Shown piece after piece: positions 8,047-16,953 of a DNA stretch of 64,000 nt (positions are counted from its first letter, which is position 1; each line of letters starts with the position of its first letter). The notes under the pieces were generated by a model, which saw only the letters and a program-made list of their open reading frames with translations, was not told the origin of the DNA and searched no databases. The stretch comes from Maribacter stanieri (GTDB lineage Bacteria; Bacteroidota; Bacteroidia; Flavobacteriales; Flavobacteriaceae). Location: assembly GCF_900112245.1 (NCBI RefSeq), contig NZ_FOYX01000001.1:2219856-2283855 (forward strand), read 5' to 3'. The position numbers were made by a program, and so were the translations under genes.

Positions 8047-9138
8047 ATGAAGCGTAGTTCACCGGAAATTGATAACGATTTAAAAGGAGCATTTTTTGAA
8101 AATGCATATTCACCCTTTGTTATTTTAAATCGTTATATGGATTTTGTTGATGTAAACCAAGCAGCGGTTACTACAATAGGGATTGCTAAAGAAAACTTTA
8201 TAGGTAAGAATATATTGGACATATTCCCTTATTTAGAAGGTACAGAAAGATATAATTCCTATAAAGATGTAATGAAAACAGGAATATCAACTGGTTTTGA
8301 TGAGCTCATGTTTAAAGGTGAGAATGCTGAGATTAGATTTATGAGTAGGGCATTTAAAATAGGAGATTATCTTGGTATTACTACACTTGATGTAACTAAT
8401 GTAATTAATACGATAGAAAAATTAAAGACTGCACAAACTTCTCTAAAAGAAGTCAATGAAAATTTACAAAGAAAAAATAAAGAGCTTGAAGATTTTTCTT
8501 ATGTAGCTGCACACGATTTAAGGGCGCCGTTAACTAATTTAAAAAGTCTTTTACAGATGGTATTAAATTCTGATCCTACCTCTAATGATTTTGTGCCTAT
8601 AGTTGATAAAATGAAAGTTGTTACTAAGGTAATGTGCGACAAGATTAGGGCGTTAAATGAGGTGATTGCTATTAAATCTAATTTTAGTGAGGATAAAGAG
8701 GAAATGGTTTTTTCTGAGGTAATGAGTAAAATTAAGTTGTCGAATTCCAAAGAAATTATTGATGGACGAACAATAATAAAGGAAGATTTCTCTAGTTGCC
8801 CAACCATCAATTATAATCCGGTACAGTTACAAAGTATACTTCAAAATTTAATGTCTAATGCACTTAAGTATAGGCATCCTAAAAGAAAGCTAAGTATCAA
8901 AATTACAACCAAAGAAATCGATGGTAAATTAACATTGACATTTAAGGATAATGGATTGGGTTTTGAACAGAATTTAGCTGATAAAATCTTTAGACTTTTT
9001 AAGCGTATGCATACTCATGTAGAAGGCTTAGGTATAGGTCTATACATTATACACTCTGTTATTAATAGAAATGGAGGGGATATTAATGTTAATAGTAAAG
9101 TCAATAAAGGAACCGAATTTGTAATCCAATTTAAATAA
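8047..9138 (+). CDS. PAS-domain sensor histidine kinase, soluble
   Basis: A 363-residue kinase without membrane segments. Residues ~15-120 form a PAS fold (SPFVILNRYMDFVDVNQAA, IGKNILDIFPYLEG). A coiled coil at ~122-150 leads into the HisKA dimerisation helix with SYVAAHDLRAPL, whose His156 is the predicted phospho-acceptor. The HATPase domain has the N box (LQNLMSNALKYR), G1 (FKDNGLGFE) and G2 (GLGIGLYI). The lack of a sensor outside the membrane suggests a cytosolic signal. The stand-alone receiver 14 nt downstream is the likely partner. The AHDLRAPL H-box places it in the large family of Bacteroidota and cyanobacterial kinases that pair with CheY-like receivers. Confidence 0.93.
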   Translation: MKRSSPEIDNDLKGAFFENAYSPFVILNRYMDFVDVNQAAVTTIGIAKENFIGKNILDIFPYLEGTERYNSYKDVMKTGISTGFDELMFKGENAEIRFMSRAFKIGDYLGITTLDVTNVINTIEKLKTAQTSLKEVNENLQRKNKELEDFSYVAAHDLRAPLTNLKSLLQMVLNSDPTSNDFVPIVDKMKVVTKVMCDKIRALNEVIAIKSNFSEDKEEMVFSEVMSKIKLSNSKEIIDGRTIIKEDFSSCPTINYNPVQLQSILQNLMSNALKYRHPKRKLSIKITTKEIDGKLTLTFKDNGLGFEQNLADKIFRLFKRMHTHVEGLGIGLYIIHSVINRNGGDINVNSKVNKGTEFVIQFK

Positions 9139-9152
9139 GAACCAAAACTATA

Positions 9153-9542
9153 ATGATGATAAAAATACTAATTATTGAAGATGATGAAATTACTAATTTC
9201 ATCACCAAAACAAATCTTGAGAAACTTGGCTATAAGAATATTGCTGTAGCGCTAAATGGTCAAGAAGGGCTAGATTATTTAAAGAATAATACGTGTCCAG
9301 ATTTAATCTTACTAGATATTAATATGCCAATATTAGATGGGTGGGATTTTCTTGAGGCTACAACACGTTTAAATTTAGGTGTTAAAATTCCAGTTGTAAT
9401 AATAACATCATCTATAAGATTTGAAGATAGGTCAAATGCTGAACTATATTCTAATGTAATAGATTATATGGAGAAGCCTATAAATTTTGAAGAACTGAAT
9501 AACTTACTAGCTAACTTGAAAACTAAGAAAATTGAATCTTAA
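9153..9542 (+). CDS. Stand-alone response regulator receiver (CheY-like)
   Basis: A 129-residue single receiver domain with no output domain. The acidic pocket is Asp10/Asp11 in LIIEDDEIT, the phospho-acceptor is Asp55 in LILLDINMPILDGWDF, the switch residues are Thr85/Ser86 in VVIITSS, and the conserved Lys is Lys108 in YMEKPINFEEL. It is translated 14 nt after the PAS histidine kinase and followed by a perfect terminator, so the two form a bicistronic two-component unit. With no DNA-binding domain, output must go through protein-protein contact or a phosphorelay; the target cannot be seen here. Confidence 0.93.
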   Translation: MMIKILIIEDDEITNFITKTNLEKLGYKNIAVALNGQEGLDYLKNNTCPDLILLDINMPILDGWDFLEATTRLNLGVKIPVVIITSSIRFEDRSNAELYSNVIDYMEKPINFEELNNLLANLKTKKIES

Positions 9543-9580
9543 TTAAAAAAGCCTTGATTTTTATATTAAGGCTTTTTTAA
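9543..9580. terminator. Bidirectional terminator between receiver gene and GH20 gene
   Basis: A perfect 13-bp inverted repeat (TTAAAAAAGCCTT / AAGGCTTTTTTAA) with a 12-nt loop lies between two convergent genes, with T runs on both strands. Confidence 0.88.
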
Positions 9581-9594
9581 TTGTTTAAACACCA

Positions 9595-11208
9595 TCAGTC
9601 TTTTTCTATGGTCTCATAAGTGAAATCACTTTTTTTCCAATCTATTAATGGGGATGGATAATACTTTACATCCATTCTATCTAGAAAAGGAGCTTGGTCT
9701 GCCAATCTAACTTTATAATCTTCCCAATCTCTATTTTCTTTTATACTCCAACTTAATTCAGAATAACCAATTATTCTAGGGAAAGCTAAGTACTCTAATT
9801 CATCAATATTACTGATCGTTTCTGACCAAAGAGGAGCTTCAACCCCTAAAATATTTTCTAATGGTATGCCATATTCTTCAGGTGTCCAAATATATGCTGT
9901 ATCTACTGGTATATAAGCTGCCCAGTGTAGTCCAAACTTAGATAGGGTGTCGTATTCCATATCCAAATATGCTTTGTTGGCAGGAGATACTATAATTTTC
10001 ATTCCTTTGTCCACAGCTTTTTTAGCATTTTCTTCACTTGCCCACCATTGAGAGATAGAAGTGGAGTCCACATTTGCAATGGCAACTTCATCCCAACCGA
10101 TCATTCGCTTACCGTGCTTCTGAACAATTTTTTCAACCTTATCTATAAAATAGATATAATCGCTTTTTTTGGTTACATGACTTTCATCTCCACCAACATG
10201 AAAATAAGGACCAGGGGTTATAGCAGAGATTTCTCTTACCACATCGTCTATAAAGGCATAAACAGTATCCTTATGAGTATCAAATGTGCTGAAACCAACG
10301 CGCATACCTTCGTATAGTTTTGGTGTTTTGCCATTTCCATTTAAAAACGGATAGGATACCGATGCGGCATTTGTATGCCCTGGCATATCAATTTCTGGTA
10401 TTATGGTCATGTACCTTTCAGCGGCATATCTAACTATTTCCTTATAATCTTCTTGGGTGTAGAATCCGCCAGATTCGCCACCAACTTCTGTACTACCGCC
10501 AACCTCGGTCAATTTTGGCCAAGATTTTATTTCTATTCTCCAACCTTGATCATCACTAAGATGTAAATGCAGTACATTTATTTTATAGTAAGCTAATAGG
10601 TCAATATATTTTTTAACATCATCTACACTAAAAAAATGTCTTGCAACATCTAGCATAGAACCTCTATATCCAAAATTAGGATTGTCAATTATTTTACCAG
10701 AAGGTACTGGCCAAATCTTTTGAAGCGCTAATGTATCGTTACTTTCTAAGGGTACTAATTGTCTTAAAGTCTGTATACCTCTAAAAGCACCTTCAGCGGT
10801 ATTAGAATTGATGATAATAGAATCTTGATTAATATATAGTTGATATGCTTCTGGTGATTCTAAATCTGTGCTGTCACTCTGGTTAATGTAAATAACTCTT
10901 TCTATCGTATTTGCACCCTCAGAATTCACAGGTATCGTCAGGTTAATTTTGCTTTTAAGCTTATCGGCCAAAAATGTACCAACTTCTTCAAAACCTGTTG
11001 CATTTTTAGAAGTGTATATTGCCGTAAACTGGTCTAAAGCAAATGCCGAGTTGGTAGGTATTGTTTTTAAAGGCTTAGGTATTAAGCTAATTTTAGACAA
11101 ATCTGTCGTAGGCATTGCAATTCTTTCTTTCTTTTCTTCAGCGCAGGCAACTAGCAATATTGCCAAACTTGCAAAAAATAGACTTCTAATAAAAAAGGTC
11201 TTCATCAT
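9595..11208 (-). CDS. Beta-N-acetylhexosaminidase, GH20 lipoprotein
   Basis: A 537-residue exo-glycosidase releasing terminal GlcNAc or GalNAc by substrate-assisted catalysis. An SPII signal ends in ILLVACAEE (lipid Cys22). A GH20 N-terminal beta domain spans ~40-170. The catalytic barrel starts at YRGSMLDVARHF and includes HLHLSDDQGWRIEI, IPEIDMPGHT and YFHVGGDESH, with the Asp341-Glu342 catalytic pair. Later WDE and SQWW segments line the -1 site. It probably sits on the outer membrane or in the periplasm, acting on chitin-type or glycoprotein oligosaccharides. It is the last gene of a four-gene operon with SGNH hydrolase, alpha/beta hydrolase and aquaglyceroporin, separated from its upstream neighbour by only 9 nt. 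Confidence 0.96.
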   Translation of the reverse strand: MMKTFFIRSLFFASLAILLVACAEEKKERIAMPTTDLSKISLIPKPLKTIPTNSAFALDQFTAIYTSKNATGFEEVGTFLADKLKSKINLTIPVNSEGANTIERVIYINQSDSTDLESPEAYQLYINQDSIIINSNTAEGAFRGIQTLRQLVPLESNDTLALQKIWPVPSGKIIDNPNFGYRGSMLDVARHFFSVDDVKKYIDLLAYYKINVLHLHLSDDQGWRIEIKSWPKLTEVGGSTEVGGESGGFYTQEDYKEIVRYAAERYMTIIPEIDMPGHTNAASVSYPFLNGNGKTPKLYEGMRVGFSTFDTHKDTVYAFIDDVVREISAITPGPYFHVGGDESHVTKKSDYIYFIDKVEKIVQKHGKRMIGWDEVAIANVDSTSISQWWASEENAKKAVDKGMKIIVSPANKAYLDMEYDTLSKFGLHWAAYIPVDTAYIWTPEEYGIPLENILGVEAPLWSETISNIDELEYLAFPRIIGYSELSWSIKENRDWEDYKVRLADQAPFLDRMDVKYYPSPLIDWKKSDFTYETIEKD

Positions 11209-11217
11209 TTTGTGTAA

Positions 11218-11907
11218 TTATGGTTGGTTTACTAAATCTTTCATGGCTTCATACCAAATATCATAGCCTTTTTGGTTCATGTGTAGACCGTCTTCAATAA
11301 AAATATCGGTTATAAGTTTTCGTTTATTCAACATAGGATTCCATACATCTACGTAATTCAACTGAGCATCCTTTTTAGTAAAACGCTCCATTTTTCTATT
11401 TAACCTTTTATATTTTCCACGAATTTTCCATCTACTAATACTAGGCTTAGCCGCTATTAATATAATTTGGGTAGATGGGTTGTCGGCTTTTATTCGACGG
11501 ATGATCTCTGCGGTCGTATCAAGAACATTTGCAGGTCTTTTTTTTGACCATAAATCATTGTCTCCCTCGTAAATAAAAACTTTTTTGGGATTGTAGGATA
11601 GAATTAATTCATCAATAAATAATAGTAAATCTGATGCTTGTGAACCTCCAAAACCACTATTTACAATTTGATGATCAGGAAACTCTTCTTCTAATTTTTT
11701 CCATAAACGCACACTAGAGCTACCGGTAAAAACAATAGTTTCTTTACTGGAATCCCAAATACTATCGTATTTCTTGGTAATGTCTTTTACTTCATTGGTA
11801 AATATATTTTGAGTTTGAGCGAAACTCGCTAATGATATTAAAAATAAGCTAGCTGTTAAGATTTCAATTTGTTTTAAACTCTTTATAAAAGATAATTTTT
11901 TAAGCAT
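11218..11907 (-). CDS. SGNH/GDSL-family hydrolase, secreted
   Basis: A 229-residue protein with an N-terminal hydrophobic signal (ILTASLFLISLASFAQ) and a SGNH fold. Block I is IVFTGSSSVRLWKK with the nucleophile Ser in the GSSS turn, block II is NSGFGGSQASDLL, block III is YEGDNDLW with the Gly and Asn oxyanion residues, and block V is DGLHMNQKGYDIW with catalytic Asp and His. Proteins of this type include PAF-acetylhydrolase-like enzymes and carbohydrate acetylesterases. With a GH20 hexosaminidase 9 nt downstream and an esterase 3 nt upstream, deacylation of a sugar is the most likely job. The start could be internal; the first ATG gives a long basic lead before the hydrophobic core. Confidence 0.85.
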   Translation of the reverse strand: MLKKLSFIKSLKQIEILTASLFLISLASFAQTQNIFTNEVKDITKKYDSIWDSSKETIVFTGSSSVRLWKKLEEEFPDHQIVNSGFGGSQASDLLLFIDELILSYNPKKVFIYEGDNDLWSKKRPANVLDTTAEIIRRIKADNPSTQIILIAAKPSISRWKIRGKYKRLNRKMERFTKKDAQLNYVDVWNPMLNKRKLITDIFIEDGLHMNQKGYDIWYEAMKDLVNQP

Positions 11908-11910
11908 TTT

Positions 11911-12786
11911 TTATTTATTGGTAGTTACTGTTAAACCTTCTGTAATTGCCCATTTGTGAAACTGCGAAATCCAATCGTCAGATGCAAGATTTTGAGTTTT
12001 CATTCCAAATCCATGCCCGCCTTTAGAATACATATGCATTCCGGTATTTTTGCCATTTGTTAACCATGCAGCATATAAGTTTGTGCTTGGTTTTGCTAAT
12101 TCTAACGGATCATCTGAAGCACAGATAACTAACATTGGTGGTGCATCTTGTGGTACAGTATATTCACCTAAAACGGTCATCCACGGATAAACAGGAACTA
12201 TAAAATTTGGTTTATTTTCTTCTATATAATTAAAGGTTACTCCCATAGTTACTGCCCCACCGGCAGAAAAGCCCATGAAACCTATTTTGTTAGGGTCCAA
12301 TTTCATTTCATTGGCATTAGTTCTAACGTACGTAATTGCAGAAAGACCGTCTGCAATGGATAGTGGTAAAACTGGCGTAACTCTTTCACCAATTTTTGCG
12401 GGGTTACTTGCACCTTCATCCGTAATTTCTTTAATGCCATCTTCACCCGTTGGTACTAACCTATACTTTAGAACAAATGCAGTTATACCTTGTTTGTTTA
12501 GCCATTTGGCTACATCTCTTCCTTCGCTATTTATACTTAAACCATAGAGTCCGCCACCTGGAGCAACAATGACACTGGTGCCATTGGGTTGGTCTGCTTC
12601 ATAAACTTCTAATCGTGGTATAGCTACATTGGTTACAACTTTTGTACCCCAAATATCTGAGTAATACTCATTTTCTGGTGTTGTCCAAGTTACTTCAGCA
12701 TTGGTTTCAAAAGGTAGGTCTACCATTTTCTGGGCAAGTATATTCATAGAGATAAAAATACAGGTAAGTAAAATAAAATGTTTCAT
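11911..12786 (-). CDS. Secreted alpha/beta hydrolase, acetyl-xylan-esterase-like
   Basis: A 291-residue protein with a signal peptide (HFILLTCIFISMNILAQ). The alpha/beta hydrolase core shows the oxyanion strand SVIVAPGGGLYGLS, the nucleophile elbow GFMGFSAGGAVTMG (Ser in GFSAGG), the acid region MLVICASDDPLE and the catalytic His in GGHGFG. This arrangement resembles the BD-FAE/Axe-type carbohydrate esterases that remove acetyl groups from polysaccharides. It is second in a tight operon (11 nt after the aquaglyceroporin gene, 3 nt before the SGNH gene), suggesting a role in processing an acylated sugar. A general carboxylesterase is the alternative. Confidence 0.85.
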   Translation of the reverse strand: MKHFILLTCIFISMNILAQKMVDLPFETNAEVTWTTPENEYYSDIWGTKVVTNVAIPRLEVYEADQPNGTSVIVAPGGGLYGLSINSEGRDVAKWLNKQGITAFVLKYRLVPTGEDGIKEITDEGASNPAKIGERVTPVLPLSIADGLSAITYVRTNANEMKLDPNKIGFMGFSAGGAVTMGVTFNYIEENKPNFIVPVYPWMTVLGEYTVPQDAPPMLVICASDDPLELAKPSTNLYAAWLTNGKNTGMHMYSKGGHGFGMKTQNLASDDWISQFHKWAITEGLTVTTNK

Positions 12787-12797
12787 ATGTTTAAATA

Positions 12798-13529
12798 TTA
12801 TTGAATTGTTTCAATTAAAATAAATAATGCGGCAGCTAATACTCCGCCTATAATTGGTCCAACAATAGGAACCCAAGCGTAACTCCAATCACTTTTTCCT
12901 TTATTTCTAATAGGAAGTATGGAGTGTAATAATCGAGGACCAAAATCTCGTGCAGGATTTATGGCATAACCCGTTGGTCCACCCAAACCAAAGCCAATAC
13001 CCATCACTAAAAGAGCTACAGGTAAAGCGTCTAGCGATCCTAGTGAAATGTCGCTATCACCCATGGTGCCACCTGCTATATAAAATACACCAAAAACTAA
13101 TGCAAATGCTCCAATAATTTCAGTTATCAGATTCCAAAACGGACTACGTATAGCGGGTTGTGTAGAGAAGGTGGCTAAAATAGCACCGGCATCTTCCGTT
13201 GCTTCGTATTGTTTTTTATAGTTAAGCCAAACTAAAAGATTACCCATCATTGCTCCTAATATTTGAGCTACAATATAGCCAGGTACTAAAGCCCATGAAA
13301 ATTTTCCTGCCACGGCAAGTCCCACCGTTACTGCAGGGTTTAGGTGAGCTCCACTAGCATCGGCAGAAATGAACACTCCAATGAATACGGCAATACCCCA
13401 TGCAAGAGATATACCTACCCAGCCAGAATCTGATCCTTTTGTACCTTTTAAAACAAGATTGGCAACAATACCGTTTCCAATTAAAATTAGCATTGCTGTG
13501 CCAATAAATTCAAAAATATATGTAATCAT
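12798..13529 (-). CDS. Aquaglyceroporin (MIP family, GlpF-like)
   Basis: A 243-residue inner-membrane channel with six transmembrane helices and two half-helices carrying the NPA boxes HLNPAVT (Asn64) and AINPARDFGPR (Asn191). The Asp right after the second NPAR is a mark of glycerol facilitators rather than strict water channels. The substrate may be glycerol or another small polyol. No glycerol kinase or glycerol-3-phosphate dehydrogenase is nearby; instead it leads an operon of two esterases and a GH20 hexosaminidase. It might therefore admit a small product or serve osmotic balance; this is inference. The ATG at 13529 starts directly at the first helix. Confidence 0.92.
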   Translation of the reverse strand: MITYIFEFIGTAMLILIGNGIVANLVLKGTKGSDSGWVGISLAWGIAVFIGVFISADASGAHLNPAVTVGLAVAGKFSWALVPGYIVAQILGAMMGNLLVWLNYKKQYEATEDAGAILATFSTQPAIRSPFWNLITEIIGAFALVFGVFYIAGGTMGDSDISLGSLDALPVALLVMGIGFGLGGPTGYAINPARDFGPRLLHSILPIRNKGKSDWSYAWVPIVGPIIGGVLAAALFILIETIQ

Positions 13530-13789
13530 GGGTTGGTTATATTTGAATGGTTTAAGATAAAGAAAATAGAGTAATTATTAAATTTTATAAGGTTTTGTTA
13601 TGTAATAGATAATAATCAATGTTTAAATATGTGAATTTCAGTATAATGTAGGTAATGTATTGATTGTAGAAATAAAAATTATTGATGACTGAGTTATATT
13701 TTTATTGGCTATTTCTTCAAAGTCTTTTCAAAAAATATTTAAATGTTTTAACTACCTTCAATTTTAGATTAAATAATTAGGTTACAACT

Positions 13790-14254
13790 ATGAATAAATA
13801 CACTTACTTCTTTTTTATCTCTTTGGTGATGCTTTTGTCAGGTTGTTCTTCTGATGATAGTGATGATGAAGTTGATAATAGCGCGTTAGTTATTGGAACT
13901 TATAATTTAACTGAAGTTAATGTTAATGTAGCTCAAGATGTCAATGAAGATGGTGTTTCTTCAAACAACATGCTCGATGAGCTTGAATGTTTAAATGGAA
14001 TTTTGATTATTAGTGATAATAATACATGGACTTTAGATTTGGTTAATCTGGATATTACCAGTGTAACCGGCGATTTTTACGCAATTCGTTGTGGTAGAAC
14101 AAATAGTTTCACCGGTAAGTGGTCTTTTCAAGGTAGTACACTTAATTTAAATGCTACGGATTTTGGTACTATGACACTTAACAATTTAGTATTGACAGAA
14201 GGTATTAATGAAAATTTACCTGGTGTACTAAATAGAAAGTTTACGAAACAATAA
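13790..14254 (+). CDS. Lipocalin-like lipoprotein
   Basis: A 154-residue lipoprotein. The signal ends in MLLSGCSSDDSDDEVD: a clean lipobox with Cys at about residue 19, followed by an acidic Ser/Asp linker of the kind that Bacteroidota use as a lipoprotein export signal to the cell surface. The rest (IGTYNLTEVNVN, then ILIISDNNTWTLDL, GKWSFQGSTLNL, LNNLVLTEGI) looks like the small beta barrel of lipocalin-like domains found in Flavobacteriia. Two Cys residues (ECLNG and IRCGR) could form a disulfide. The ligand is unknown. It is monocistronic and convergent with the SMP-30-like gene, only 2 nt separating the stops. Confidence 0.75.
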   Translation: MNKYTYFFFISLVMLLSGCSSDDSDDEVDNSALVIGTYNLTEVNVNVAQDVNEDGVSSNNMLDELECLNGILIISDNNTWTLDLVNLDITSVTGDFYAIRCGRTNSFTGKWSFQGSTLNLNATDFGTMTLNNLVLTEGINENLPGVLNRKFTKQ

Positions 14255-14256
14255 AA

Positions 14257-15159
14257 CTAATATCTTACTCCGTTTACATTCATTTTTAGGGTGTAAATAG
14301 AACCCATTGCGGTAATAAATAAAATGTCTTGGTTTTTGCCGCCAAAAGTTACGTTGGCAGTCCATTTTTCATCAACTGCAATATGATGTATTTGCTTTCC
14401 ATTTTTATTAAAGATTGTTACTCCGTCGCCAGTTAAATAGATATTGCCTTGATTGTCTATGGTCATACCATCTGAGCCCATGTCTGTAAATAGCTTGCGA
14501 TTTTTCAATTTTCCATCATCTTGTATGGAAAAGGAATATGTATTTTTATCTCCAATATCTGCTACATAAAGTATTTTGCCATCAGGTGTTCCTATAATTC
14601 CGTTAGGTTGTGTTAAGCCTTCAGCGACTATGGAGACTTGTTTCATATCTGGAGAAATATAGTACACATTCTTTTCTTTAATATCTGCAGAAGTTCTGGA
14701 CCAATATTCTCTTTGGTAATATGGGTCGGTAAAATAAATACCTCCACTTAAATCGACCCAAATATCATTAGGTCCATTTAATTTTTTACCATCAAAAGTG
14801 GTTATTAAGGTATCTATGTTTCCGTTAGTATCAATTCGCCATAACTCATTATTTTCATCAGCAGCTGCCAATAATTTGTTATTATGATCAAAATATAAAC
14901 CATTAGCTCTACCTGCTGGTTCTTTAAAAATACTAAGGGAGTTGTTAGCGGCATCCCACTTTATAATCTTATCATTTGGTTGGTCGGTAAAGTAAACGTT
15001 ACCGAATTTGTCAGATGCAGGTCCTTCGGTAAAACTATATTCGTTTGATACTTGAACCAGCTTAGCATTTTCTTTAACAACAGATGAATGTTGTGCTTTG
15101 CATGACGTGATAAAGACAGTAAGTAGTATTGCGCCGAAGTATTGAAGTTTATATTCCAT
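14257..15159 (-). CDS. SMP-30/gluconolactonase-like lipoprotein
   Basis: A 300-residue beta-propeller protein. The signal ends in VFITSCKAQ, a lipobox with Cys20. The SMP-30/LRE signature is present: FTEGPASDKFGNVYFTD (metal Glu in the EGP motif), LNGPNDIWVDLSGGIYFTDP (metal Asn and Asp), QPNGIIGTPDGKILYVAD (metal Asn), and SDGMTIDNQGNIYLTGDG (metal Asp). These ligands bind a divalent cation and hydrolyse sugar lactones such as gluconolactone. It would act in the periplasm or on the cell surface. It follows the TIM-barrel isomerase-like gene by 10 nt, so both probably handle the same sugar or sugar acid. Confidence 0.88.
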   Translation of the reverse strand: MEYKLQYFGAILLTVFITSCKAQHSSVVKENAKLVQVSNEYSFTEGPASDKFGNVYFTDQPNDKIIKWDAANNSLSIFKEPAGRANGLYFDHNNKLLAAADENNELWRIDTNGNIDTLITTFDGKKLNGPNDIWVDLSGGIYFTDPYYQREYWSRTSADIKEKNVYYISPDMKQVSIVAEGLTQPNGIIGTPDGKILYVADIGDKNTYSFSIQDDGKLKNRKLFTDMGSDGMTIDNQGNIYLTGDGVTIFNKNGKQIHHIAVDEKWTANVTFGGKNQDILFITAMGSIYTLKMNVNGVRY

Positions 15160-15169
15160 AGTTAATATT

Positions 15170-16003
15170 TTAAATATTCTTCAAGTAATTCATATTATGA
15201 CGCATGCTTTCAACAGGAGTGCTAGCATATTCTTCTTGTTCTATATAGATATGTTTAGCTCCAGAAAGGTCTTTGTTCTTAAGCATTAATTCTATATCAA
15301 GTATACCTTTTCCGAATTCGGTACTTTCTTTTCCGTGAATATCCATGTCTTTTAAGTGCCAAAGTGGAAATCTACCAGGATACTTTTTAAAGTAATGAAG
15401 CGGTTCTTTTCCAGCAACTACCACCCAACCAAGATCTAACTCCATGTGAACTAAATCCTCTTCAGTGTTATCCATTAAAACATCATAAAGGATTTGTCCG
15501 TCTTCAGATTCAAATTCGTATTCGTGATTATGGTAACCAAATTTCAATCCCAATTTTTTACACGCTTCACCTGCAACATTAAATTGCTCTGCTACTTTTT
15601 TGTAGTTATCTACTGTTTGTCCGTCAGTAGGCATAGATGAGCATATTACATACTCTTGTCCAGAAGCAACGGCATCTGCCATAGTTTGTTCAAATTTGTC
15701 GTCTAAGCGCACATGTCCACTAGTTAGCTTCATACCTAGTGCCTTACAAGTTTTACCCATTTCAGAAGGCGTTAGTCCATAATAGTAACCCAATTTAGAA
15801 CCCGCACTTTCAATTTCTTTGAATCCTAAGCTTGCAATTTTCTCTAGAGTAGCCTTAGGGTTTTCTAGCATAGCATCTCTGAAAGAATATAACTGCACTC
15901 CATAGCTAGCTTTTTTTATAGCTGCCATACTTAATTGAGGCATTAGTAGGGTAGAAGCACTTAGTAAACTGGCATTTTTAAGAAAATTTCTTCGTGTATT
16001 CAT
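15170..16003 (-). CDS. Sugar phosphate isomerase/epimerase-like TIM barrel, exported by Tat
   Basis: A 277-residue protein with a twin-arginine leader (NTRRNFLKNASLLSAS) and a hydrophobic stretch ending near SMAAIKK. The mature part is an AP endonuclease 2-type (xylose isomerase-like) TIM barrel: YGVQLYSFRDAM, LGFKEIESAG, FGYHNHEYEFE with a His/Glu metal pair, MELDLGWVV, and WHLKDMDIHGK; a final Glu lies in HIYIEQEEY. Exported members of this group are common in Bacteroidota sugar catabolism. The substrate is unknown; it is not a nuclease judging by size and leader. It is first in a two-gene operon with the SMP-30-like lactonase. Confidence 0.85.
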   Translation of the reverse strand: MNTRRNFLKNASLLSASTLLMPQLSMAAIKKASYGVQLYSFRDAMLENPKATLEKIASLGFKEIESAGSKLGYYYGLTPSEMGKTCKALGMKLTSGHVRLDDKFEQTMADAVASGQEYVICSSMPTDGQTVDNYKKVAEQFNVAGEACKKLGLKFGYHNHEYEFESEDGQILYDVLMDNTEEDLVHMELDLGWVVVAGKEPLHYFKKYPGRFPLWHLKDMDIHGKESTEFGKGILDIELMLKNKDLSGAKHIYIEQEEYASTPVESMRHNMNYLKNI

Positions 16004-16125
16004 TGGTTTGGTATAAAGGTGTTGTTGTTTGTTGTTGATTTTGCAAAATATAGCTCTTAATCAATAAAACGATGGACTAGAAATCTTGCGATTTTAAATG
16101 TACAAAATCTAAACAGGATTTTTAG

Positions 16126-16153
16126 TTGGGCAATCAGTGGTTATGTATTTTTG
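16126..16153 (+). promoter_or_regulatory. Promoter of mazG: TTG, 17-nt spacer, TATTTTTG
   Basis: A -33 TTG at 16126-16128 and an exact -7 TATTTTTG at 16146-16153 precede the ATG at 16168 by 14 nt. Because the promoter overlaps the upstream in-frame TTG, translation must begin at 16168. Confidence 0.6.
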
Positions 16154-16167
16154 TAAAAATATTACGC

Positions 16168-16944
16168 ATGAACAGTAGGGCTGAACAATTAAAGGCATTA
16201 GATAGGTTGTTAACAATAATGGATGAGTTGCGAGAGCAATGCCCTTGGGACCAAAAACAGACCATGCAATCACTTAGGCACTTGACTATTGAGGAAACTT
16301 ATGAATTAGGTGATGCTATATTAGATAATGATCTTAATGAGGTGAAAATGGAATTGGGCGATGTGCTGCTTCATATAATGTTCTATTCAAAAATAGGATC
16401 AGAAACCAATGACTTTGATATTGCAGATGTTGCCAATGCTATTTGTGATAAATTGGTGCATAGACATCCTCATATTTATGGTGATGTTAAAGTAATAGAT
16501 GCCGAAGATGTAAAACGAAATTGGGAACAGATTAAATTAAAAGAAGGTAAGAAAAGTGTATTGGAAGGAGTTCCAAGAAGTTTGCCTGCCTTGGTTAAAG
16601 CGAGTAGAATACAAGATAAGGTAGCTGGAGTCGGTTTTGATTGGGAAGAGCCTAAACAAGTTTTTGAGAAAGTGCAAGAAGAATTGGGTGAACTGCAAGT
16701 GGAGGTAGATGCCGGAAACAAAGAAAAAATTGAAGCTGAATTTGGAGACGTACTTTTCTCCATGATTAATTATGCTAGATTTCTTGGTATAAATCCTGAA
16801 AATGCACTTGAACGTACCAATAAAAAGTTTATAAAACGTTTTCAATACCTAGAAGCTACCGCTAAAGAAAAGGGTAAAGAATTAAGAGATATGTCTTTAG
16901 AGGAAATGGATGTGTATTGGAATGAAGCAAAATCTAAAGATTAG
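16168..16944 (+). CDS. mazG: Nucleoside triphosphate pyrophosphohydrolase
   Basis: A 258-residue all-alpha NTP pyrophosphatase that hydrolyses NTPs and dNTPs to NMP and PPi, clearing aberrant nucleotides and affecting the stringent response. It has the two tandem MazG domains: the first contains CPWDQKQTMQSL and the metal motif EETYELGDAI...ELGDVLLH; the second has QEELGELQVEVDA and EAEFGDVLFSMIN. The EExxE...ExxD pattern is intact in both. The first ATG downstream of the promoter is 16168; longer reading upstream passes through the promoter and is rejected. It is convergent with the receiver gene 9 nt away, with no obvious terminator hairpin. Confidence 0.95.
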   Translation: MNSRAEQLKALDRLLTIMDELREQCPWDQKQTMQSLRHLTIEETYELGDAILDNDLNEVKMELGDVLLHIMFYSKIGSETNDFDIADVANAICDKLVHRHPHIYGDVKVIDAEDVKRNWEQIKLKEGKKSVLEGVPRSLPALVKASRIQDKVAGVGFDWEEPKQVFEKVQEELGELQVEVDAGNKEKIEAEFGDVLFSMINYARFLGINPENALERTNKKFIKRFQYLEATAKEKGKELRDMSLEEMDVYWNEAKSKD

Positions 16945-16953
16945 ATTTTACGA

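Noticed and set aside
16126..16167. Longer mazG reading from TTG 16126
   Set aside because: The region contains the promoter (TTG -33 and TATTTTTG -7), so translation cannot start there.
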